DNA from: Phytohabitans sp036906915
Lineage (GTDB): Bacteria; Actinomycetota; Actinomycetes; Mycobacteriales; Micromonosporaceae
Length of the DNA stretch: 43,820 nucleotides
Direction: 5' to 3'
Assembly: GCF_036906915.1 (NCBI RefSeq)
Contig: NZ_JBAKHX010000069.1
Coordinates: forward strand, 1 to 43,820
Position numbers and translations under genes: made by a program. Below, piece by piece: positions 14,852 through 23,203 of the stretch. The notes under the pieces were generated by a model. The model was not told where the DNA came from. It saw nothing but the letters and a program-made list of their open reading frames with translations, and ran no database searches. Every line of letters starts with the position of its first letter. The first letter of the stretch is position 1.

Positions 14852-17548
14852 TCAGTTGCGCAGGCTCCATTGCTGGTTCGCGCCGCCGTTGCACGACCAA
14901 AGGATGATCTTCGTGCCGTTGGCGGTAGCGGCGCCATTCGCGTCCACGCACAGTCCGGATTGGACGCTGGTGATGGTGCCGTTGGCGTTGACGTTCCACT
15001 GCTGGTTGAGGCCGCTGTGGCAGTCCCATATAGCGACCACGGTGCCGTTGCTCGTGCCCGCGCCATACGCGTCCAAGCACTTGTTGCCGTACACGGTCAG
15101 CTGCTTGCTGGCGGTGTAGGTCCACCGCTGGTTCGTGCCGCCGGAGCAGTCGCGCAGCTGCACCTGAGTGCCGTTGGTGGTCGTGGAGTTGGGCACCTCG
15201 ACACAGCGGCCGGACTGGCCGCCCACGATCTGGCCGTTCTGCTGACCGCCGCCGCTTTGCTGCCTGACGAGCGACCTGGACTCGGCTGACCGATTGCCTT
15301 GAGCGTCGACGATGTAGAGCCGATAGTCGCCCCGCGCCGTCGGAACAGCTATGGACGTGGCGGTGCCGTCCGCCCTGGTCATCGTCGCGCCGGCGGCGAA
15401 GGCGGTGGTGCCGGTGGGGGCCAGCCAGATCGTCTTGGTCGCGTCGCCGGTGCCTCGGACCGGAATCGACGCGCTCTGGCTGCCGACGAACGTGCTTGCC
15501 GGTAGCACATAGTCGGGCAGGGAGAGCTTGCTCTGCGGGATGATGTCCCGATATGCGTCCTCAAGCCCCGAGTTCACGGCGATACCGTATGCCGCCGCCG
15601 GCCAAACATAGTCGGAGGAGACGAGAATATCGTGTATGGTGCTGTTCGGCAGGTTCTTGTTGGAGACCTTGTTGATAGGGCCGTAGATTTGCGTGATGCT
15701 CAGATCATGCTTGCGCCCGAAGTCGTCGGAGTTGATGAGCCACGTGACATCCTTGTCCACGCTCAGGACGTTGTCGCGGAAGGTCATGTATGCGGAGCCT
15801 TCGTCCGGGTGAAGTCCGTACTTGTGGCCGGCCGGGACGCCCTGGAGATAGTTGTCGTGGATTGTGGTGCCCGGCTGGCTGCCCAACGTGTAGATGGGCG
15901 CCGTGTCGCTGAGCCGCTGCACCGTGTCGATGATGTGGTTGTAGCTGATGTTGTTGTTTCGCGCCGTCGTAGTCGGCCTGTTGGGCGCGATCGAGCCCGA
16001 TGACCCGTCGAAGTTCCACCAACCCCATCCGAGCGTGATTCCCGACCACGGGGTCTTCTCGATCCGATTTCGTTGAATCGTGACGGTGTCGGCGAAGTAT
16101 GCCGAGATTGGACTGTGTCCGTTGAATAGCACGGCACTGTCGTAGAGGTAGTTGTTCTTGATCGTGATGTTTTTGGGCAGCCCCTCGACCTGAGCGGGGT
16201 ACTTCTCCCGATTGGTCGACGTGTGGTCGCCGATATAGACGTGCTGCGGATGTCCGACGGTGATTGCGGATCCGGCGATATCGTTGGTGTAGTTACCGAT
16301 CAACTGCGTGCTCTGCACGTCGTTGACCATGTTGATCCCGTCGGCGCCGGTGTGCTGGATCCGGTTACGCTGCAGGATTATCCCATCGGCGTTTTCGATC
16401 TGGATTATGCCGGGAGTGACGTCGACATTGCGATAGTAGTATACGTGGAAGTTGCCCTTCGCGTATGCCTGGGCGCCCAGGTTGCCCTGCTGGGCCTGCT
16501 TGAACGCGGAGCCGGCCACATTGAACAGGTTCCAGTCGGAGTGCTGCACGGTGAGGCCGGAGATCGTGATGTTACGGGCGTGGCCGCTGGTCGAGGTGCC
16601 CGCGATCCGCAGCACGGTAGACACGTTGTTCGGCGCGAGGACCGTTGCGGTCGTCATGTTCTCCGAGTTGGCCTTGTAGTAGTACAACGTCCGGCTGGTC
16701 TTGTCGAAGAAGAACTCGCCCGCCGTGTCCAGGAACTCGTAGGCGTTCATGACCTTGTGGCTTCCGCCGACCTGAGCGTTGCCGTTGTACGCGCCCTGGG
16801 CGATAGCGGCGCCCGGTTGCTGGAACAGCGCGACGCGGTTCGCGCCATCGGCTGTTGTGGTCACCTGGCGGACTCCCACGATGGCGGTGGTCCAGGTGGT
16901 CGCCGTTTCGATCTCGATGTCATCCTGGTTGCGCGCGATGGCGGGAAAGTCGGACAGGCTGTATCTGGCGCCTTCGCATTGTGAGCCTGACTCCCAGGCC
17001 CACGCGGCCTGCCCCGCTGTGATGTTGTAGGTGCCGTGGCATCCCGCCGAGTTGATCGTTTTCGTGGCCATGTACGCCCGCTTGTCGTTGACATAGAGGG
17101 CACGCAGCTTGTTGGCGCGGTCGAGCGGGGCTTTCCAGATGTTGCCGCTGTGCTGGGTCCAACCGGTCACCTGAACGCCGCCTTCGAGGACTGGCGTCTC
17201 ATTGGCGTGTGCGGCATATATGACTCGGTAACCGTTCGTGCCAGAATCGCTCGAGCCGAGTTCGATCGTGCTGCTTACCGGATAGCTTCCACCCCGAAGA
17301 TATACGTAGATGTCGCCTGTCATGTTCGCGTTGATCGTGCGAACGACGTCCCGCGCGCGTTGCAGGGTTCTAAACGGGGAGGTGATCGTTCCAGGGTTGG
17401 CGTCGTTGCCGTCGGGAGCGACATAGTAGGTCGCCTGGGTCGCGGCTCTAGCCGGTATTTGACTTGTCAATGTGGCTGTCAGTGCGGCGGCGGCGAACAC
17501 CGCGGCTGCGAGCAGCGACCTTCCAGCGGTGGAAGCGACTGACTTCAC
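14852..17548 (-). CDS. Secreted right-handed beta-helix glycoside hydrolase (GH141-like) with C-terminal ricin (CBM13) domain
   Basis: An 898-residue secreted protein with a signal peptide of ~36 residues. The N-terminal YYVAPDGNDANPGTITSPFR, then LQRARDVVR and YLRGGSYPVSSTIEL, is typical of large beta-helix carbohydrate enzymes. Beta-helix rungs with ladders such as ITISGLTVQHS, NITIKNNYLYDS and VTIQRNRIEKT run to ~640. A beta domain (~665-760) follows, then a three-repeat CBM13 (~768-898). The best family guess is GH141, which includes an alpha-L-fucosidase and a xylanase. Adjacency to the fuconate operon favours fucosidase; the other neighbour (GH11) favours xylanase. I cannot decide, and a non-GH beta-helix protein remains possible. 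GTG at 17548 has GAAAGGA 7 nt upstream. Confidence 0.72.
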   Translation of the reverse strand: MKSVASTAGRSLLAAAVFAAAALTATLTSQIPARAATQATYYVAPDGNDANPGTITSPFRTLQRARDVVRTINANMTGDIYVYLRGGSYPVSSTIELGSSDSGTNGYRVIYAAHANETPVLEGGVQVTGWTQHSGNIWKAPLDRANKLRALYVNDKRAYMATKTINSAGCHGTYNITAGQAAWAWESGSQCEGARYSLSDFPAIARNQDDIEIETATTWTTAIVGVRQVTTTADGANRVALFQQPGAAIAQGAYNGNAQVGGSHKVMNAYEFLDTAGEFFFDKTSRTLYYYKANSENMTTATVLAPNNVSTVLRIAGTSTSGHARNITISGLTVQHSDWNLFNVAGSAFKQAQQGNLGAQAYAKGNFHVYYYRNVDVTPGIIQIENADGIILQRNRIQHTGADGINMVNDVQSTQLIGNYTNDIAGSAITVGHPQHVYIGDHTSTNREKYPAQVEGLPKNITIKNNYLYDSAVLFNGHSPISAYFADTVTIQRNRIEKTPWSGITLGWGWWNFDGSSGSIAPNRPTTTARNNNISYNHIIDTVQRLSDTAPIYTLGSQPGTTIHDNYLQGVPAGHKYGLHPDEGSAYMTFRDNVLSVDKDVTWLINSDDFGRKHDLSITQIYGPINKVSNKNLPNSTIHDILVSSDYVWPAAAYGIAVNSGLEDAYRDIIPQSKLSLPDYVLPASTFVGSQSASIPVRGTGDATKTIWLAPTGTTAFAAGATMTRADGTATSIAVPTARGDYRLYIVDAQGNRSAESRSLVRQQSGGGQQNGQIVGGQSGRCVEVPNSTTTNGTQVQLRDCSGGTNQRWTYTASKQLTVYGNKCLDAYGAGTSNGTVVAIWDCHSGLNQQWNVNANGTITSVQSGLCVDANGAATANGTKIILWSCNGGANQQWSLRN

Positions 17549-17601
17549 GTACTGTTCCTTTCAGTTTGCTGCCGTGCAATCGTCACACTGCGCGCAACGC
17601 G

Positions 17602-17631
17602 AGTGAAGGCATGTGGCAGCTCATCTGTCAA
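17602..17631 (-). promoter_or_regulatory. Candidate promoter of the beta-helix hydrolase gene
   Basis: On the minus strand a perfect TTGACA (17626-17631) is followed after 18 nt by TTCACT (17602-17607), a weak -10. It lies about 55 nt before the GTG start. Confidence 0.35.
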
Positions 17632-17721
17632 TGATGGCTGTCGATAAATCTTCGAGAATGCAGAAGCGCCTAAGGTCACAATGTCACTGCTTCATGGCTG
17701 CTCACTCTCGAATCAGAGACG

Positions 17722-17812
17722 GTGATCGGCATTCCGATGCTGACCAAGATGGGGCTGGCCGCTGTCGCGGCCGTGGTGGTTGCCGTCCTGGTCGCGCTGA
17801 CCCTGGTGCCGG
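17722..17812 (+). pseudogene. Relic of an MMPL-family transporter membrane segment
   Basis: This stretch reads VIGIPMLTKMGLAAVAAVVV, then AVLVALTLVPA. It is the well-conserved transmembrane segment of MMPL (RND-type) lipid exporters, in which LTLVPALLG usually follows. Nothing of the protein survives on either side. A neighbouring frame continues into an unrelated tail, LVVLAYKNGLVSLEPGST, ending at 17873. It is about 30 codons of debris between two enzyme genes, marking an old rearrangement. Confidence 0.5.
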
Positions 17813-17875
17813 CGGACTTGTCGTCCTGGCCTACAAGAACGGCCTGGTGTCGTTGGAGCCCGGCAGCACCTGAAT

Positions 17876-17905
17876 GGGGGCCAGGCCCATCAGTGCCTGG
17901 CCCCC
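17876..17905 (-). terminator. Hairpin terminator after the GH11 xylanase gene
   Basis: GGGGGCCAGGC (17876-17886) pairs exactly with 17895-17905 over 11 bp around an 8-nt loop. It lies 8 nt beyond the xylanase stop codon on the minus strand. Confidence 0.7.
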
Positions 17906-17913
17906 GAGGCTTG

Positions 17914-19020
17914 TCAGTTGCGGAGGCTCCACTGCTGGTTTGATCCGTTCCAGCAGCCATACAGTTGGATCTTCGTTCCGTTACCGGAACCACCGGCGTC
18001 GAGGCACAGCCCTGACTGCACTCCCGTGATCGAGCCGTTGGAGTTGACGTTCCATTGCTGGTTGGGCTGCCCGCTGCAGTCCCAGATGATCACTGCCGTG
18101 CCGTTGCTCGTGCCCTGACCCGAGGCGTCCAGGCACTTGTTTCCGGACACCATCAACTGTTTGCTCGATGTGTAGGTGAACCGCTGGTTCGAGCCGCCCC
18201 AGCAGTCGTACAACTGCACCTGGGTGCCGTTGGTCGTGCTCGAGTTGGGTACGTCGATACACCGACCGGAGCCGCTGCCCACGATCATCTGGCCGCTACC
18301 GCCGCCGGGGTTGGTGGTGGGGCCTGGGTTGGAGCCGCCCACGGTGATGTTGGAGCTGCCGCTGCTCTGGTAACCCTCGGTCGCCATGATCTGGTAGTCG
18401 TGGCTGCCCAGGTTCATGCCCCTGCTGGCCCAGGCGTCGAAGTGAGTGCCGGCGTTGATGGTGCCGCCCACCCTCTTGGACTGCCGCACGCTCCAGTACT
18501 GGTAGAACGTTCGGGTGCCCTCGATGGAGGGCTGGTTGACGCGCTGCGTGCGGTAGATGTCGTAGGTGCCGCCGTCGCTGGTGACCGTGCCCATGTGGCC
18601 GGAGCCGGGTGGCCGCCAGCTGCCCCAACTGTCGACGATGTAGTACTCGACGAGCGGGTTCCTCGTCCACCCGTAGAGGGTCAGGTACGAGTTGCCGTTC
18701 GGGTTGAAGGTGCCGGAGTAGGTTACGGTCCGGCGGCCGCCCGGGTTCCAGCCCTTGCCGGCGACGAAGTTGTTGACGTTGCTCCACTGGGTGCTGTACT
18801 GGCCGCCGTTACCCATGGTCATGGAGACGTTGCCGCTGTCTTTCCAGAACGAGTAGAAGTAGCCGTTGTGGGTGCCGGTCGAGTTCGTGGTCACGGGTTG
18901 GGCGTGGGCGGTGCCCGTAATGACCACTCCGGCGAGGACCAGCGCCAGGGCACAGGCGCCGCCGAGGAGCATGGTGCGGCCGCGTCTGCGGCTCCTGCGG
19001 TGGGCGGGGGCGTCGTTCAT
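17914..19020 (-). CDS. Secreted GH11 endo-beta-1,4-xylanase with C-terminal ricin (CBM13) domain
   Basis: A 368-residue product. The signal peptide has an Arg-rich start and is cut near residue 40 at AHA-QP. The GH11 beta-jelly-roll (~45-228) contains the nucleophile Glu125 in NPLVEYYIVDSWG and acid/base Glu215 in IMATEGYQSSG, with PPGSGHMGTVTSDGGTYDIY forming the thumb-side region. A Gly-rich linker is followed by a three-repeat CBM13 (~243-368). It cleaves xylan outside the cell to short xylo-oligosaccharides. It lies directly downstream of the oligosaccharide ABC importer genes, on the same strand but with its own promoter, so its products are plausible cargo for that importer. All GH11 landmarks are intact. 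Confidence 0.93.
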   Translation of the reverse strand: MNDAPAHRRSRRRGRTMLLGGACALALVLAGVVITGTAHAQPVTTNSTGTHNGYFYSFWKDSGNVSMTMGNGGQYSTQWSNVNNFVAGKGWNPGGRRTVTYSGTFNPNGNSYLTLYGWTRNPLVEYYIVDSWGSWRPPGSGHMGTVTSDGGTYDIYRTQRVNQPSIEGTRTFYQYWSVRQSKRVGGTINAGTHFDAWASRGMNLGSHDYQIMATEGYQSSGSSNITVGGSNPGPTTNPGGGSGQMIVGSGSGRCIDVPNSSTTNGTQVQLYDCWGGSNQRFTYTSSKQLMVSGNKCLDASGQGTSNGTAVIIWDCSGQPNQQWNVNSNGSITGVQSGLCLDAGGSGNGTKIQLYGCWNGSNQQWSLRN

Positions 19021-19115
19021 GCGTGCTTCTCCTTATGAGGGACCGGTTGGAGCAGACGAATGTCGGGGACCAGAAGCCGTGTCGGTTGCCCAGGCCGGCG
19101 AATACTGCTGACACC

Positions 19116-19154
19116 TGACGTCACACGTCATACAATGATGCTAGTCTATGTCGA
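19116..19154 (-). promoter_or_regulatory. GH11 gene promoter with TGACGT-CAC-ACGTCA palindrome
   Basis: On the minus strand TCGACA (19149-19154), 16 nt and TATGAC (19127-19132) form a candidate promoter. A perfect odd palindrome, TGACGTCACACGTCA (19116-19130), overlaps the -10. The 10-mer ACGTCACACG inside it recurs at the -10 of the importer promoter (22540-22549). Confidence 0.5.
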
Positions 19155-19187
19155 CTGTGGGGTGCGTTGGGGAACCCGGGGAGTTCG

Positions 19188-20057
19188 TCAACCCTTGAAC
19201 GCACCTTCCATGATTCCCTGCACCAGGCGCCGCCCGACGAAGACGAACAACACGAGCAGCGGCAGCGTGGCCAGGAACGAACCGGACATAGCCAGGCCCA
19301 GATCGATGTCCCGGCTGTTCTGCAGCGCCTTGATGGCGATCTGGACCGTGTACCGTTCCGGGGACTTCAGCACGATGAACGGCCACAGGAAGTCGTTCCA
19401 GGCGTTGACGAACCCGAACAGTCCCAGGACGAGTGCCGCCGGACGGACCAGGGGAAAGGCGATACGCCAGAAGATCTGCCAGGTGGTCGCGCCGTCCACG
19501 CGGGCGGCGTGCATCAGCTCGTCGTCGATGGTGCTGCTGATGTGCTGACGCATCCAGAAGATGCCGAAGGCAGTCACCAGCCCGGGGACGATCACCGCCT
19601 GAAGCGTGTCCACCCAACCCAGCTTCGACATGATCAGGTACTGCGGGATGACGGCCAGCTGCGCCGGTACGGTCATGGTCAGCACGACGATGAGGAACAG
19701 CGTGTTGCGGCCTGGGAAGGACAGCTTGGCGAAGGCGAAGCCGGCCAACGCGCACAGCCCCGCCTGGCCTACGCCGATCACGGTGGCGATGATGAGGCTG
19801 TTGAGGAGCGCCTGCACGAACGGCACGATGTCGAAGACCAGGCCGGCCAGGCGCAGGAAGTTGCCGCCGGGCACGACGCGCGGTGGGAGGCTGAACGCGG
19901 TGGCCGAGTCCGTCGTGGACACCACGAACATCCAGTAGAGCGGGAAGACGCTGACAAACACCATGACGCCGAGCAGCGCGTACACCCAGAACGGGAGCCG
20001 GTTGACGCTGCGCCGGCCGCGGGTCGCCCGCCCGGTGGTCGAAGGTGTGGGGTTCAT
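19188..20057 (-). CDS. Oligosaccharide ABC transporter permease (MalG/CebG type)
   Basis: A 289-residue inner-membrane protein with about six transmembrane helices. The cytoplasmic EAA loop AARVDGATTWQIFWRIAFP contacts the ATPase. The family is the CUT1 permease group that imports maltose, cellobiose or xylobiose. The first helix follows a basic N-terminus (RRSVNRLPFWVYALLG). The ATG overlaps the stop of the partner permease (ATGA). No ATPase gene is present in the cluster, as is usual for actinobacterial CUT1 importers that share an MsiK-type ATPase encoded elsewhere. Confidence 0.9.
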   Translation of the reverse strand: MNPTPSTTGRATRGRRSVNRLPFWVYALLGVMVFVSVFPLYWMFVVSTTDSATAFSLPPRVVPGGNFLRLAGLVFDIVPFVQALLNSLIIATVIGVGQAGLCALAGFAFAKLSFPGRNTLFLIVVLTMTVPAQLAVIPQYLIMSKLGWVDTLQAVIVPGLVTAFGIFWMRQHISSTIDDELMHAARVDGATTWQIFWRIAFPLVRPAALVLGLFGFVNAWNDFLWPFIVLKSPERYTVQIAIKALQNSRDIDLGLAMSGSFLATLPLLVLFVFVGRRLVQGIMEGAFKG

Positions 20058-21025
20058 GGGCGCTCCGAGCGGATGCGGGTGACCAGCAGGTAGTTGATCG
20101 CGGCGACGATCACGACGATGACGAAGAGCGCGACGCCGACGGCTGCGCCGTAGCCGAAGCTGAAGCGGCCGAAGCCCTGCTCGTACAGGAAGAGGGTGAG
20201 GGTCTGGCACTGCCGTGCCGCCCCGCACGTCAGTCCGCCCACGGGATTGGCCAGCAGCGGCTCGGTGAAGATCTGCAGTCCGCCGATCGTCGACGTGATG
20301 ACGGTGAACACGATGATCGGCCGCAGGGCGGGGATGGTGATGTGGCGAAACTGCTTCCAGCCGTTGGCGCCGTCCACGGCGGCGGCCTCGTACAGATCGC
20401 GGGGCACTGATTGAAGCGAGGCGAGATACAGCAAGGTGTTGTATCCCGTCCACCGCCAGGCGACCATCGTGGCGATCATGATGTGGCTGCCCCACACCGA
20501 CGCCGTGAAGTCGATGTGCTCGAAACCGAGCAACCCGATGAACCAGTTGAGCATGCCGTAGTCGCGGTCGAAGAGCTGGGCGAAGACGATGGTCGTCGCC
20601 GCCACGGAGGTGACGTAGGGGACGAGCACCGACATCCGGAACAATGTGGCCGCCCGCAGCCGTACGTGGTTGAGCACGTGCGCCATGCCGAGCGCGAGCA
20701 GCAACTGCGGCACCGTCGACAGCAGCCAGATGCTGAACGTGTTGCGTAGCGCGCCCCAGAACCGCGGGTCATCGACGAGCTCGGAAAAGTTGGCCAGACC
20801 CACGTAGTGGCGCTCACCGATGGGGTCCCAGTCGAACAGCGCGACGTAGAACGTGAACAGCAGCGGGAAGAGGCCAAAGATGAAGAAGAGCAGGAAGAAC
20901 GGCGCGATGTACGCGTAGGGCGCCAGTCGCTCGCGCACGCCCAGCTGAATGCGGCGTTGCCGGGTTGGCTGCCCGGTGGCCTTAGCGGCCGTGGCCGGTC
21001 TCAACACGGTGGTCACAGCGGTCAC
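20054..21025 (-). CDS. Oligosaccharide ABC transporter permease (MalF/CebF type)
   Basis: A 323-residue CUT1 permease. A soluble basic N-terminus (~1-33) precedes about six helices; the first is PYAYIAPFFLLFFIFGLFPL. The EAA loop EAAAVDGANGWKQFRHITIP is intact. It pairs with the MalG-type permease to form the channel; the reading frames overlap by 4 nt, implying coupled translation and equal amounts. It lies 54 nt downstream of the binding-protein gene, separated by a strong hairpin. Confidence 0.9.
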   Translation of the reverse strand: MTAVTTVLRPATAAKATGQPTRQRRIQLGVRERLAPYAYIAPFFLLFFIFGLFPLLFTFYVALFDWDPIGERHYVGLANFSELVDDPRFWGALRNTFSIWLLSTVPQLLLALGMAHVLNHVRLRAATLFRMSVLVPYVTSVAATTIVFAQLFDRDYGMLNWFIGLLGFEHIDFTASVWGSHIMIATMVAWRWTGYNTLLYLASLQSVPRDLYEAAAVDGANGWKQFRHITIPALRPIIVFTVITSTIGGLQIFTEPLLANPVGGLTCGAARQCQTLTLFLYEQGFGRFSFGYGAAVGVALFVIVVIVAAINYLLVTRIRSERP

Positions 21026-21033
21026 CTTCTCGC

Positions 21034-21067
21034 CGCGCGGCGGCCGGGCCAGCCCAGCCGCCGCGCG
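21034..21067 (-). terminator. Intercistronic hairpin between binding protein and permease genes
   Basis: CGCGCGGCGGC (21034-21044) pairs exactly with 21057-21067 over 11 bp, with a 12-nt loop. It fills the gap between the binding-protein stop and the permease start. In other ABC operons hairpins here act as partial terminators or mRNA stabilisers that raise binding protein over permease; the same role here is an inference. Confidence 0.6.
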
Positions 21068-21079
21068 TCAGTCGTCCGT

Positions 21080-22351
21080 TCAGCCACGTAGGGCGTTCTT
21101 GACGTTGGTCAGCGCGGTGCTCCACGCCTGGTCCGGTGCGACCTTGCCCTGTTCGACACTGGTGAGGGCGTTGAGCAGCTCGATGCCGATGGTGGGGTCA
21201 TCCGGACCGATGTAGAACGGCTTGATACCCACCACGGAGTCGGTGTAGATCTTGCCGATCGGCGCGTTGGAGAAGAACGGGTCGGTCTTCGCGAGGAGCT
21301 GCGGGTCCGAGTAGACCGACGGCGTCGTCGGCAACGACCCCTGCTGCAGGAAGTGCGCGAGCTGGCCGGCCGGAGACTGCATCTCGGCGATGTAGTCCCA
21401 GGCTGCCTTCGCGTTCTTCGCGCGCTTGGGGATGGCGAGGTAGCTGCCGCCCCAGTTTCCCGAGCCACCGGGGATCGTGGCGACGTCCCACTTGCCGGCC
21501 GTACCGGGGGCGTTGGTCTTGATCGCGTGGAGCATCCACGACGGCGCGGACACGGCCGCGAAGTCACCCTTTCCCATGCCCGCGGTCCAGCCGGTCGACC
21601 ACGAGGCCTGCTTGGCGGTGATACCCGCCGCGTGGACCTTCAGCGCCAGGTCGAACGCGGCTTTGACCTGTGGGTTCTTGTCGTACGACAGCTTGCGGTC
21701 CGGGCCGTAGTAGCGCTCCGACCCCTGGTTGACCGCCTGGAAGAAGACGCTCGTCGGGACGTTGTCCAGGAATGGCTTGCCGGTCGCCTGGACGTACCTT
21801 CTGCCGACATCCAGGAGCGCGTCCCAGGTAGGCCACAGCTTGGACACCTGCTCCCGATCGGTGGGCAGACCGGCGGCCTTGAACAGGTCCGTGCGGTACA
21901 CCATCGCCATGCCGCCGACATCCGTCGGGATCCCAATGATCTTGCCGTCCTCGGTCATCGACTGTTTCATCACCCAGTCGAGGTAGTCGCCCTTCTTCTG
22001 GTCGGCACCCAGCGTGGCCAGGTCGACGAAGTTCTCCGGTGACTGCATGAACTTCGGCAGGTCGTCACCCTGGATCAGCACGAGGTCGGGCACCTTGCCG
22101 CCGGCCAGTGCGGTGGTGAGCGCCTGGGCCGTCTCGCTGGTGCTGCCCACCTCGGTGAGCTTGACACGCACGTCGGGATGCGCCTTGGTGTAGGTGTCGA
22201 CGGCGGCCTTCTGGTTGATCCCGGTGAATGACCAGAACTCGAAGGTCTTCGAGTCGGATGATCCGGAGTCGCTGTTCGATCCCGGCGTACAGCCGGCGAC
22301 CAACAGCACAGCTGTGGCGAGGATGGCTGCGGGGGTGATGACGCGCTTCAC
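21080..22351 (-). CDS. Oligosaccharide ABC transporter substrate-binding lipoprotein
   Basis: A 423-residue extracellular binding protein (SBP family 1). It has a lipoprotein signal with lipobox LVAGC (Cys21), a Ser/Asp tether and a two-lobe fold (FEFWSFTGINQKAAVDTYTK, PDLVLIQGDDLP, DVGGMAMVYRTDLFKAAGLP, ITAKQASWSTGWTAGMGKGD, AKAAWDYIAEMQSPAGQLAH). It delivers an oligosaccharide to the two permeases downstream. The xylanase gene at the end of the cluster suggests xylo-oligosaccharides; cello- or manno-oligosaccharides are alternatives. A consensus-like promoter lies ~200 bp upstream. Confidence 0.9.
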   Translation of the reverse strand: MKRVITPAAILATAVLLVAGCTPGSNSDSGSSDSKTFEFWSFTGINQKAAVDTYTKAHPDVRVKLTEVGSTSETAQALTTALAGGKVPDLVLIQGDDLPKFMQSPENFVDLATLGADQKKGDYLDWVMKQSMTEDGKIIGIPTDVGGMAMVYRTDLFKAAGLPTDREQVSKLWPTWDALLDVGRRYVQATGKPFLDNVPTSVFFQAVNQGSERYYGPDRKLSYDKNPQVKAAFDLALKVHAAGITAKQASWSTGWTAGMGKGDFAAVSAPSWMLHAIKTNAPGTAGKWDVATIPGGSGNWGGSYLAIPKRAKNAKAAWDYIAEMQSPAGQLAHFLQQGSLPTTPSVYSDPQLLAKTDPFFSNAPIGKIYTDSVVGIKPFYIGPDDPTIGIELLNALTSVEQGKVAPDQAWSTALTNVKNALRG

Positions 22352-22539
22352 TCGGCCCTCCAGGCGGTGCGGCGGTCGGGAGCGATCGCGGCGAATGGAT
22401 GTCGATCCAAGGCCGGGCCGTCACCGGCGTGGCGGCGGTGATGACTTCTCCACGTGGAGCCAGGCGGAGGCTTGGCCCCGTCGAGATCGCCTTCACCCCT
22501 GCCAAGCGGGTTCCGGAAAACTATCGATACCGATCCAGT

Positions 22540-22581
22540 CGTGTGACGTATGACCATACTCAGTGCCGTATTGCCCGTCAA
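22540..22581 (-). promoter_or_regulatory. Promoter and operator-like motif of the oligosaccharide importer operon
   Basis: On the minus strand TTGACG (22576-22581), a 17-nt spacer and TATGGT (22553-22558) form a strong candidate promoter. GTATG-AC-CATAC (22548-22559) is an inverted repeat over the -10. CGTGTGACGT (22540-22549) just downstream is the complement of the 10-mer in the GH11 promoter. A leader of roughly 195 nt would precede the binding-protein gene. Confidence 0.55.
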
Positions 22582-23187
22582 CGACTGCGCGCTACGGAGG
22601 ACTGCGGACGGATCAAGAGATCGGAGCCTCGGCCTTGGGCCCGAAACTTTCGGCCCCTGCGGCCGCCCGAGCCGTGGGTCGACCTGCCGCTCCCGCGGTG
22701 ACCGCCGTAAGCAGCCACAGGTCTTCGGCCGCCGCGGGGTACTGGCGTCGGCGCGCGGCGTCCAGGCCATGTGGGCCACTCCCCGTCGCCGTCATATTCA
22801 GCCGGGCGCTGTTGGGTTAGAGGAAACGCGACCAAATCGCACCAGGTGACATAACACAAATCCACAAGACAATGCGCCGCTCGGGCCGTCGATTGCCATT
22901 GCGGCTTTGAGCGAAAGCGCGGCCGCTTCGGATAGAAGTATGGACACGCAGGGCCGAATTCCCTTACTCTCGTCGCAGACCATCAGGGTTGTCGATGTGA
23001 ATCCGACGGCGCGGCAGCCATCGGCTCCCACTTGTTCCTAGCTTGTTGCCCGGCTCGGCAGTAGCGGCCTGCCGGAATGGCATCCAGCCAGCAGATCCGG
23101 TTACGGCATCGGCGCGTCGGCGCGCGCGCCCTTAGCGGATTCAGCATGCCCCCGTGCATCGCCAGCTGGTTTGGACGGGCGAACCAC
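22582..23187. other. Divergent intergenic region without a recognised gene
   Basis: About 600 bp between the importer promoter and the ribosome-binding site of the GH5-like gene. Open frames exist in several phases but none resembles a known family or has a convincing start. The right half contains AT-richer patches (about 22845-22870 and 22925-22990) that could hold the promoter of the plus-strand gene. Confidence 0.4.
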
Positions 23188-23203
23188 GAAAGGACTTTTC
23201 ATC

